Source: JAWOGN01 sp046496815 (lineage in GTDB: Bacteria; Desulfobacterota; DSM-4660; Desulfatiglandales; Desulfatiglandaceae). From it: a stretch of 5,074 nucleotides of DNA. The DNA lies in contig JAWOGN010000086.1 of the NCBI GenBank assembly GCA_046496815.1, positions 1 through 5,074 on the forward strand, read 5' to 3'. The notes beneath the pieces were generated by a model. It made no database searches, was not told the origin of the DNA, and saw only the letters and a list, made by a program, of their open reading frames with translations. Positions 1-4,856 of this stretch are shown here, piece by piece. Numbering within the stretch: the stretch's first letter is position 1; each line of letters begins with the position of its first letter. The position numbers and the translations under genes were made by a program.

Positions 1-1
1 C

Positions 2-151
2 AATCTAGGGGACAATCCCAAGAGGGCCATGGAGACGGCCAACGAATTGGCCGAGCTTTTTGATTGGGATGAATCAAGAAAGAAGGCTGAAATCAAGCGC
101 CTGAAAGACGCTTTTCCTTTTTACAAAAACGGAGCTATACCACTCAGATAA
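2..151 (+). CDS. C-terminal fragment, possible FAD-dependent glycerol-3-phosphate dehydrogenase (5' end outside window, 3' end altered by transposon)
   Basis: An open frame enters from the left edge and encodes 49 residues beginning NLGDNPKRAMETANELAELF and ending FYKNGAIPLR. The order of an LG..NP turn, an Ala-rich helix and a W-D-E-S-R-K-K-A-E-I helix resembles the extreme C-terminal helical domain of FAD-dependent glycerol-3-phosphate dehydrogenases, where a GWDE-R-x-x-E-L-type segment closes the protein. That enzyme oxidises glycerol-3-phosphate to dihydroxyacetone phosphate at the membrane. The identification rests on this short resemblance only. The last five codons (ATA to AGA) and the TAA at 149-151 lie mostly or wholly inside the left transposon tip, so the native end has been replaced by a short foreign tail. 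It may still be functional if only a few residues were lost. Confidence 0.42.
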   Translation, partial: NLGDNPKRAMETANELAELFDWDESRKKAEIKRLKDAFPFYKNGAIPLR

Positions 152-184
152 ATTGATACACTTTCGCTCAGATAAATTCATACG
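138..184 (+). repeat. Left terminal inverted repeat with two tandem transposase-binding boxes
   Basis: Two 20-bp boxes, CACTCAGATAAATTGATACA at 141-160 and CGCTCAGATAAATTCATACG at 165-184, lie 24 bp apart, about two helical turns. The outer box matches the right-end boxes better; the inner one has a G-to-C change in its core. In IS21-family elements such repeated boxes at the tips bind the IstA transposase. The stop codon of the left flanking gene (TAA, 149-151) lies inside the outer box. Between this repeat and the last gene, bases 185-310 hold no gene and no convincing hairpin with a T-run. Confidence 0.85.
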
Positions 185-310
185 TTCATCCACAGCGATG
201 AGGACAATAAGTAGGTTTAACGCTAACCCGTCTAGTCGTAAGCGCAAGGTGAGCCCGCAGGTTTTTACCCCGTGTTTCCTTCATGGAAAGTGACCCAGCC
301 GTGGAAACTG

Positions 311-865
311 CTAGTTATGCTGAAGGGCGTGAATGATGGTTTTGAGTTGTTTTATTTGCTGGGCCAGGGATTGGATCTCCAACTCAAGCTTGGCAATGGT
401 GTTGGTCAGGGGCAAGGATTCGGCTTTATTCCGAGTGTTTGGATTTTGCTTACATAGGGGAGCTAAGATATCTCCGATAGGGACCAAGTCTTTCCCATGG
501 TGGAAGCTGCGGGGTGAGTTGTGTTGAGGAAGGCGGCAGGTGTGTTGGCCGAGGACAGCATGTCGTTTTCCATCAAAGGAGCTTCGTTGGAACATTTCCA
601 GGAAGTTTACGCTTTCGGTAAAGCCGGTGTTTCTGACCGCCATAACCATGTCGATGGGGTTGAAGTTTTTTTCACACGAAAAACATCTTGCCAGGTTGGT
701 TCGGGGGTTGATCGCAGTGTCAAATTCCCTGCACAGGGGACAGCAAAAGCGCAAGATGCCGCGAGTGATTTTGCAAGGGACCTGCAAGCATTCTTCCATT
801 ACTTTTCCGATGGGAACGTTGTTGCGGATGGTGCGCAGGTGTTGAGCAGAAAAGCGAGGTTTCAT
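311..865 (-). CDS. Small protein with primase-type CHC2-like zinc site and C-terminal coiled coil
   Basis: The 184-residue product carries CPLC at residues 42-45 and CFSC at 61-64, followed by NFNPIDMVMAVRNTGFTESV. This layout copies the N-terminal zinc-binding domain of DnaG-type primases (CPFH...CFxC...GD.I.FV), except that the usual histidine is a cysteine, giving C-x2-C-x15-C-x2-C. No primase catalytic (TOPRIM) domain follows. Residues about 153-181 have heptad-like leucine/isoleucine spacing suggesting a coiled coil for self-association or partner binding. The ATG at 865 is preceded by AGGA seven bases upstream, a good ribosome site, and the gene starts 15 bp after istB, so it is the last cistron of the operon. 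A DNA-binding accessory role in transposition is an inference; a repressor or target-selection factor is equally possible. Confidence 0.8.
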   Translation of the reverse strand: MKPRFSAQHLRTIRNNVPIGKVMEECLQVPCKITRGILRFCCPLCREFDTAINPRTNLARCFSCEKNFNPIDMVMAVRNTGFTESVNFLEMFQRSSFDGKRHAVLGQHTCRLPQHNSPRSFHHGKDLVPIGDILAPLCKQNPNTRNKAESLPLTNTIAKLELEIQSLAQQIKQLKTIIHALQHN

Positions 866-880
866 GTTCCTTTCCTGTCC

Positions 881-1621
881 TCATTGTGTTTGGCCGAGTT
901 TTGGCCTTAAACTGATGCAGTTTTTCATGTTGATCACGTGGCTGTTTTCGGTCAACCGATCGATCAAGGCTGCGCTGAGGTGGTCGTTTTTCAGAAACGA
1001 TGTCCATTGTGAAAACCCGAGGTTGGATGTAATGAGCGTGGTTTTTTCCTTGTGTCTTTTGTGCATGAGGGTAAAAAACAGTCCTACCTGCACGGGCTCA
1101 ACCTCTACGTAGCCGATCTCATCGATGAGAAGGCAGTCGTAGGAGACAAACTGTTTCATGAGTTTTGCCTCGGAGCGATCGGCCAAGGATTTATAAAGGG
1201 TCTCGATGAGTTCGGGAAACAAGATAAATCGCCCGCTGTGTCCGTGATTGATGGCTTGGAGCAAAAAGGCGGTGGCCAGGCCGGTCTTGCCGGTGCCGGT
1301 GGGACCAATGAAGATGAGGTTCTGCCTTTTTGCCATGTAGGTAAAGGAATCGTATAATTCGAGCATCTTTGATTTGTTGAGCTTCGGCTGCCTGTCAAAG
1401 GGGAATGTTTCCATCCCTAAGATCTCGGGAATCTTTGCCCGTTTAAGTCTTAGCTTCCTGGAGCTCTCCATTTTGATGCGATGTTCTTCTTCCACCACAT
1501 ATTTGAGCAGCTGAAGGTGGGAGAAGCTTTTCTTTTCAGCCATCTCGATGTAATGCTCCCAGTTTGAAGCGAGTCCGTAAAGACGGAGATATTTGAGCAT
1601 CTTTAGAAACTTCTCATCCAT
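881..1621 (-). CDS. istB: IstB-type AAA+ ATPase, IS21 transposition helper
   Basis: The 246-residue product has the complete IstB/DnaC-like ATPase signature: Walker A GPTGTGKT at 106-113, Walker B LLIDEIGY at 164-171 with the D-E pair, a sensor-1 stretch TTLITSN at 194-200, and an arginine-finger region ALIDRL at 218-223. The first 90 residues form the usual helical N-terminal domain (YLRLYGLASNW at 11-21). Length is normal for the family (about 240-260). In IS21 elements IstB assembles on DNA with ATP and hands target DNA to IstA, comparable to TnsC in Tn7. The ATG at 1621-1619 overlaps the end of istA by 8 bp, with a purine-rich GAGGAAGAG upstream inside istA, so the two proteins are translationally coupled. 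No defect is visible; the gene looks intact. Confidence 0.95.
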   Translation of the reverse strand: MDEKFLKMLKYLRLYGLASNWEHYIEMAEKKSFSHLQLLKYVVEEEHRIKMESSRKLRLKRAKIPEILGMETFPFDRQPKLNKSKMLELYDSFTYMAKRQNLIFIGPTGTGKTGLATAFLLQAINHGHSGRFILFPELIETLYKSLADRSEAKLMKQFVSYDCLLIDEIGYVEVEPVQVGLFFTLMHKRHKEKTTLITSNLGFSQWTSFLKNDHLSAALIDRLTENSHVINMKNCISLRPKLGQTQ

Positions 1622-3113
1622 CCTCTTCCTCCATCATCCGGTCATACATGGACAGATCGACCGAATCGCTGAAGCAGCCTTCACGATAGGAGTCTCGATC
1701 GTGCAAATTCTCATCGATTTCCACCAAGGGCAGCTGATAATGGGCCGCGTTGATCTGCAACAAGGCGATCCGCTCCACGGTTTTCATGTCGGTGATGTGA
1801 TACTTCAAGGCCCGTTTGATCGTTTTGACAAACAGGGGCAGGGTCGTCTTTTGATACAGACCGTAGAGGGCTCGGATAGACTGGTGCCATTGAACCCCCT
1901 TTTGGGTTTTTAAAAAGGCCAAATAGCCATCCACTTCACCGGCAAGTGCTCGCAGCTTTTTTTCTTCCTCAGTGGCGGGCTTTTTCCGATATTTGGGTTG
2001 TTGGGGCGGATTGGGATAGCCCTTCGGGACAAACACCTGGTTTCTGACCCCGTCGGGGGGCAAGTCAAAATCTGCCAGTAATTCTCGGCGATGATAAATA
2101 TCTATCCGATCAGCGTATTGAAGCACGCTCACGTCATAGCGCGACTGTCCGGGGAGCCAATAAAAATTGCCGTCGAACAATACATACCCGTACTGGTCTG
2201 TCCCTCTTTTGTGGAAAAGATAGGGCGGGGTTAACACGGGGGGAAGCTTCCTCAGATAGGGTTTTTCAGATTCAAAGGCTTTTGTCGGAATCAAGCCGGT
2301 TTTCCCGGTGGGTCTGTTTGCCATTCTCACGGTGGCCCACTCAAAGGCTTGACGGTTCATGTCTTCCAGGCTTTCAAATTTGCGGCCGGGAAAAAAATTG
2401 GTCTCTACTGTAAAAAATCCCCTCTCATTGCCGGCTTTGCGATCACTATGCCCTTTTTCATGACAGACAAATTCGAACCCGTACTGCTTGGCAAACGCCT
2501 CCATCTCAGGACCAATAACCGCGTTTTTCCCTGTTCCCCGAAGCCGGGCCAGATTGGTGTTGTCAATGATGCACACCCCGGCCCCATACCCCCAAAAGCT
2601 CAGCGCCTCATGAAAAAAACACTTCATCTTAAAACGATTAAAGGAACGATAAAATTTCAGATACCGCACTTTGCAGTAGCGAAAATATAAAAGGCTTCCG
2701 ATCACTTTCACCATCTTCTCTGCGATCTTGACCCGGTAGTCGGAGGTATCGTGTTGCATCTCGGCGCCGGGCTGGTCGGGAACTTTGGCGCAGCGTCTTT
2801 TTTGAGATTTCCCCAATTCCATCTCCCGAATCATCCGGGTTAAAGTGGAATAGCCAACCTCGATGCCGTGCTCTTCCGTGAGTTTCTCATGGACCCGCTG
2901 AATCCGACCTTCGCATTCATGATGAACCTGGATAAGGAGTTCAGGATCGATCCGGATCTTGTCCTCTCTGTCGCTCTTGGGCACAACACCCTTTTGCGCA
3001 ATAATGGCGATCACCGTATTCGCACTGATTCCCAGACGGCGAGCGATCTCTCGAATGCCCATGCCTTCGGTGTGAAGCAAATATATCGCCTTACGCTTGT
3101 CCGGATCGATCAT
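1614..3113 (-). CDS. istA: IstA-type DDE transposase (IS21 family)
   Basis: From the ATG at 3113 the product has 499 residues, typical of IstA. It begins with a helix-turn-helix (KAIYLLHTEGMGIREIARRL, then GISANTV) for binding the terminal boxes, then an RNase H-like core. The likely catalytic triad is D122 (AEMQHDTSDY), D184 (VCIIDNTNLAR) and E230 (KAGNERGFFTVE), matching the Q-x-D, DN and K-G-x-x-E motifs of the family. A C-terminal beta domain of the Mu-transposase type follows (YGYVLFDGNFYWLPG). It would cut and join transposon ends with IstB. An in-frame TTG at 3146 directly after CAGGGGGT could add 11 residues; the ATG is preferred because the family usually begins just before this helix-turn-helix, though its ribosome site is weak. 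The gene overlaps the end of the ParB-like gene by 23 bp (56 bp with TTG), suggesting coupled translation. It appears intact. Confidence 0.93.
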   Translation of the reverse strand: MIDPDKRKAIYLLHTEGMGIREIARRLGISANTVIAIIAQKGVVPKSDREDKIRIDPELLIQVHHECEGRIQRVHEKLTEEHGIEVGYSTLTRMIREMELGKSQKRRCAKVPDQPGAEMQHDTSDYRVKIAEKMVKVIGSLLYFRYCKVRYLKFYRSFNRFKMKCFFHEALSFWGYGAGVCIIDNTNLARLRGTGKNAVIGPEMEAFAKQYGFEFVCHEKGHSDRKAGNERGFFTVETNFFPGRKFESLEDMNRQAFEWATVRMANRPTGKTGLIPTKAFESEKPYLRKLPPVLTPPYLFHKRGTDQYGYVLFDGNFYWLPGQSRYDVSVLQYADRIDIYHRRELLADFDLPPDGVRNQVFVPKGYPNPPQQPKYRKKPATEEEKKLRALAGEVDGYLAFLKTQKGVQWHQSIRALYGLYQKTTLPLFVKTIKRALKYHITDMKTVERIALLQINAAHYQLPLVEIDENLHDRDSYREGCFSDSVDLSMYDRMMEEEDG

Positions 3114-3993
3114 AGAGCTCTTGTACCGCTTTCTTAAAACCGTCAAACCCCCTGAGTATACCTTCGCTCAGAAGATTTGCCTGGGCAAAAAACCCGTTAC
3201 TCCTAAATCGGGACTCTTTGCTCTTATAGCGGACCCGCTGCATATATTTCTGAACGATCTCAAGGTCTCTTAGCATCCCTTTTTCTGATTCGCTGCAACC
3301 ACTCAAAGCGATCGAAGTCTCTTTCATCCGACTCAACACCCAGGAGATATTGCCGTTTGCGATCTGCTCGCGGAACTCCCTTGTGCCTTTAAAATACCCA
3401 TGGGCAAGCATGTCGATGTCGCGAATACTCAGATTTCTGCCCGACACCGACTCGACAAATCTATCCACATCTTCTCTCCTTATACCGTTTATACGTATAA
3501 ACGACCGCAGGGTGTACATGTAGGAATAAACGGGAAACTGGCCCCGCAAAACCCTGTTCATTACCGACGGGCTTATCTCCGTGATGATGCCGCAGCGAAC
3601 GCTTACCCAGGCCTTGCTTCTCTCCAGACACCCGGCGATCTCCCCCACGCTCATTTTGTGCACGCTCTTGAGCTCATCGATCAACTTGGCCTGCTCCAGG
3701 ATGGTGAGACTTTTAGCATTTGAGATGCGGATCAGCTCCATGATCCCCAAGGCCTCATCCTCGCCAAGAGAACAATAAGGCACAATCTCGATGCCCAGCT
3801 TTTTTGCGCACCGGTAGCGCTTAAAGCCATCAAGCAAGATCCGGGCTGCTCCCCGGGTGTCCACCCCTTGCAGTGGATGATGGATCCCTTTCTCCGAAAT
3901 GGAAAAAAGCAGCCCTTTCTCGGCGACCGCCGACCTCATCCGATACCCTTCATAACGCAAATCAAAACTGGAAATCTCCACCTGCGTTACCAT
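3091..3993 (-). CDS. ParB/RepB-like DNA-binding protein carried by the transposon
   Basis: The 300-residue product resembles ParB/KorB-type proteins. Residues about 20-75 look like a ParB N-terminal domain: LLFSISEKGIHHPLQG (about 29-44), then LLDGFKRYRCAKKLGIEIVP (53-72), which parallels the dG.RR..A...G...v.. box. The canonical G-E-R-R nucleotide-binding form is replaced by G-F-K-R-Y-R, so CTP binding is uncertain. Residues 94-135 (SLTILEQAKLIDEL...MSVGEIAGCLERSKAWVS) fit the ParB helix-turn-helix. The remaining 165 residues are not recognised. The ATG at 3993 lies 9 bp after the stop of the upstream gene, with a GAGG stretch overlapping that stop, which suggests coupling. In the transposon it could act as regulator, as end- or target-binding factor, or as a segregation-like protein; none is shown. 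No ParA-type ATPase is present in the window. Confidence 0.82.
   Translation of the reverse strand: MVTQVEISSFDLRYEGYRMRSAVAEKGLLFSISEKGIHHPLQGVDTRGAARILLDGFKRYRCAKKLGIEIVPYCSLGEDEALGIMELIRISNAKSLTILEQAKLIDELKSVHKMSVGEIAGCLERSKAWVSVRCGIITEISPSVMNRVLRGQFPVYSYMYTLRSFIRINGIRREDVDRFVESVSGRNLSIRDIDMLAHGYFKGTREFREQIANGNISWVLSRMKETSIALSGCSESEKGMLRDLEIVQKYMQRVRYKSKESRFRSNGFFAQANLLSEGILRGFDGFKKAVQELYDRSGQA
3486..3503. repeat. Perfect 18-bp palindrome inside the ParB-like gene, parS-like
   Basis: CGTTTATACGTATAAACG reads identically on both strands. It shares GTTT, a central ACGT and AAAC with the known chromosomal parS consensus (tGTTTcACGTgAAACa), but with one additional base pair in each arm. It encodes S-F-I-R-I-N-G in the ParB-like protein, using two ATA isoleucine codons. 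Binding by that protein is an inference. Confidence 0.5.
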
Positions 3994-4002
3994 CTTTGCC
4001 CT

Positions 4003-4572
4003 CTACGGAGATCTTTTCGGCCAAGCAAGCCTACCGTAAGGGGATCTTTTCTCCTTGTCCATGCTGAGTTGTCTCAAAATCCTATCCACCATGCGAAAAA
4101 TATCTTCCATGGCAACCCTTCGACCTTCCACCAGTTCCGTGACCATCCGAATGTGCAAAAGAAGCGGTCTTGAAACACCCCTTTCATCACCGCTCAAACA
4201 GGGAGGCTCTTGCGACGCTTTTGTCAGTTTTTTATGGGTACGCCGGGCGTTTAGATGCTTCTTCTTTGTTCTACCTTCCTCGCTCCGGTAGTATTCCCGA
4301 GACCGTTCTAAGGCAGTCCTTTTTCGATGGGCAGCTCGGCAGCCAAATGGGCAACCCAGGTCAGTGCGACCAGAGTTTCGAGGGTGGGTCAAAAACAAAA
4401 TGCGGCAATGCCGGCATCGGCTCAGGCATTTCCTTATATGAGGATTTTTGTGCAGTACCGAACGAAGAACCCGATAATATTGGGCTACAAGCCCTCGAAC
4501 CTCCCCTTGCCGGTACCAGTTCGGGGTAACGTGAAAAAAAGCTTGAATTTGGATTACAAAAAAGCTAACTGC
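4003..4572 (-). CDS. Cysteine-rich (putative zinc-binding) small protein, first gene of the transposon operon, start unresolved
   Basis: The frame is open from just after a TGA (4575-4573) to the TAG at 4005-4003, up to 189 codons. The coding part contains RKCLSRCRHCRILFL, then THPRNSGRTDLGCPFGCRAA and an HRKR basic stretch with RSREYY; the C-x2-C plus C-x3-C...H arrangement suggests a zinc site. I do not recognise a named family. The only usual start, TTG at 4398, lies after the first cysteine pair and would remove half the putative site, and the stretch before it (NWYRQGEVRGLVAQYYRVL) reads like real protein. No ATG, GTG or TTG occurs in frame upstream of it; CTG at 4455 and ATT at 4548 are rare alternatives. 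A -1 shift at the T6 run 4561-4566 would join it to an ATG at 4601. The stop lies 9 bp before the ParB-like ATG. Confidence 0.6.
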   Translation of the reverse strand, partial: AVSFFVIQIQAFFHVTPNWYRQGEVRGLVAQYYRVLRSVLHKNPHIRKCLSRCRHCRILFLTHPRNSGRTDLGCPFGCRAAHRKRTALERSREYYRSEEGRTKKKHLNARRTHKKLTKASQEPPCLSGDERGVSRPLLLHIRMVTELVEGRRVAMEDIFRMVDRILRQLSMDKEKRSPYGRLAWPKRSP

Positions 4573-4596
4573 TCACTTACACTGCTTATGTATCCG

Positions 4597-4674
4597 GACA
4601 TGCCCTCTTATGCCTTTCTCTTGACTATTGTTGGCGCAATAGTTTCGGTATAATGAGGGCATGTCTCTTGTAAA
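4597..4674 (-). promoter_or_regulatory. Candidate operon promoter with nested inverted repeats (operator-like)
   Basis: On the minus strand TTTACA (4674-4669) and TATACC (4652-4647) are 16 bp apart, placing a start near 4640, upstream of all five genes. A 7-bp inverted repeat ACTATTG/CAATAGT (4624-4630 and 4637-4643) would cover that start. An 11-bp perfect inverted repeat, GACATGCCCTC at 4597-4607 and GAGGGCATGTC at 4655-4665, encloses it, with one arm between the -35 and -10 boxes. This fits binding by a regulator, perhaps one of the accessory proteins. A plus-strand TATAAT at 4649-4654 overlaps it, but lacks a well-spaced -35. The promoter is a prediction from matches alone. Confidence 0.42.
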
Positions 4675-4687
4675 GAGGAATTTTTTT
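4665..4687 (+). terminator. Weak intrinsic terminator-like hairpin (plus strand)
   Basis: CTCTT-GTA-AAGAG forms a 5-bp stem with a three-base loop, followed by GAA and a run of seven T. The T-run points rightwards, so it could stop plus-strand transcripts starting at the overlapping TATAAT or coming from inside the element. The stem is short and AT-rich, so termination would be weak. Confidence 0.3.
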
Positions 4688-4762
4688 CTCTAAAACCCTC
4701 CTACCTTTCTTATTCACAGGCAAGTTTCTATGAAGTCCAATACGGGGGAAGATTGACTGTCA

Positions 4763-4782
4763 GTAGAGGGGAAACCCCCTAC
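4763..4782. other. GC-rich hairpin in the leader near the right tip
   Basis: GTAG-A-GGGG, loop AAA, CCCC-CTAC: an 8-bp stem with one bulged A. It lies 27 bp inside the right terminal repeat and next to a small palindrome TGACTGTCA (4754-4762). No T-run follows on either strand, so it is not a standard terminator. It might shield the operon from outside transcription by hiding or disrupting readthrough messages, or bind a protein; no role is shown. Confidence 0.4.
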
Positions 4783-4809
4783 CGCTCAGGGCAGCATTGT
4801 GAACAAAGG

Positions 4810-4856
4810 TGTATCAATTTATCAGAGCAAAACTGTATCAATTTATCAGAGCGGCA
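4810..4856 (-). repeat. Right terminal inverted repeat with two tandem transposase-binding boxes
   Basis: Two 20-bp boxes, TGTATCAATTTATCAGAGCA (4810-4829) and TGTATCAATTTATCAGAGCG (4834-4853), differ at one base and are spaced 24 bp apart, exactly as at the left end in inverted orientation. The tip ends GGCA, giving the terminal CA usual in IS21-type elements. The period is a multiple of three, so the plus-strand frame of the right flank reads through both boxes as two copies of YQFIRA. Confidence 0.87.

Larger units (their letters stand above)
138..4856 (-). mobile_element. IS21-like transposon with five-gene operon (istA, istB, ParB-like, zinc-site proteins)
   Basis: The element is bounded by inverted terminal regions of 47 bp (138-184 and 4810-4856) that match at 39 of 47 positions by hand alignment; each holds two tandem boxes with core GATAAATTGATAC. 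Multiple transposase-binding boxes at each tip, a right tip ending in CA and an istA-istB pair with overlapping ends are hallmarks of the IS21 family. The length of about 4.7 kb is roughly twice that of a usual IS21 member because three extra genes are present: two upstream of istA and one downstream of istB. All five genes run leftwards and are overlapping or separated by 15 bp or less. The left tip starts TACC where the right tip (reverse complement) starts TGCC, so it lacks the perfect TG terminus. No matching target duplication is visible (left flank ends GCTA, right flank begins TCGT). Confidence 0.88.

Noticed and set aside
141..184. Two repeats with regular spacing, possibly the start of a CRISPR array
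   Set aside because: Only two 20-bp copies separated by 4 bp, with an inverted pair at the other end of the element. They are transposase-binding boxes, not repeat-spacer units.
185..310. Terminator or further binding boxes after the last gene
   Set aside because: Only weak pairings are visible (for example TTTCC/GGAAA at about 278-292 and a mismatched GCTTAC/GTTAGC stem), with no T-run and no copy of the GATAAATTGATAC core.
521..910. Plus-strand open frames within 272-1357, 1593-1913, 2349-2690 and 3400-4173
   Set aside because: They lie antisense to genes with clear motifs (zinc site, Walker boxes, DDE triad, ParB-like), show no family resemblance and no good ribosome sites, so they are shadows.
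720..1007. Minus-strand 95-residue frame overlapping the ends of istB and the zinc protein gene
   Set aside because: It runs in a different frame over both well-supported genes, and its sequence is low in recognisable structure.
4003..4398. Taking TTG at 4398 as the start of the first gene
   Set aside because: It would cut off the C-x2-C pair just upstream, and the preceding frame reads like structured protein. The start is left unresolved instead.
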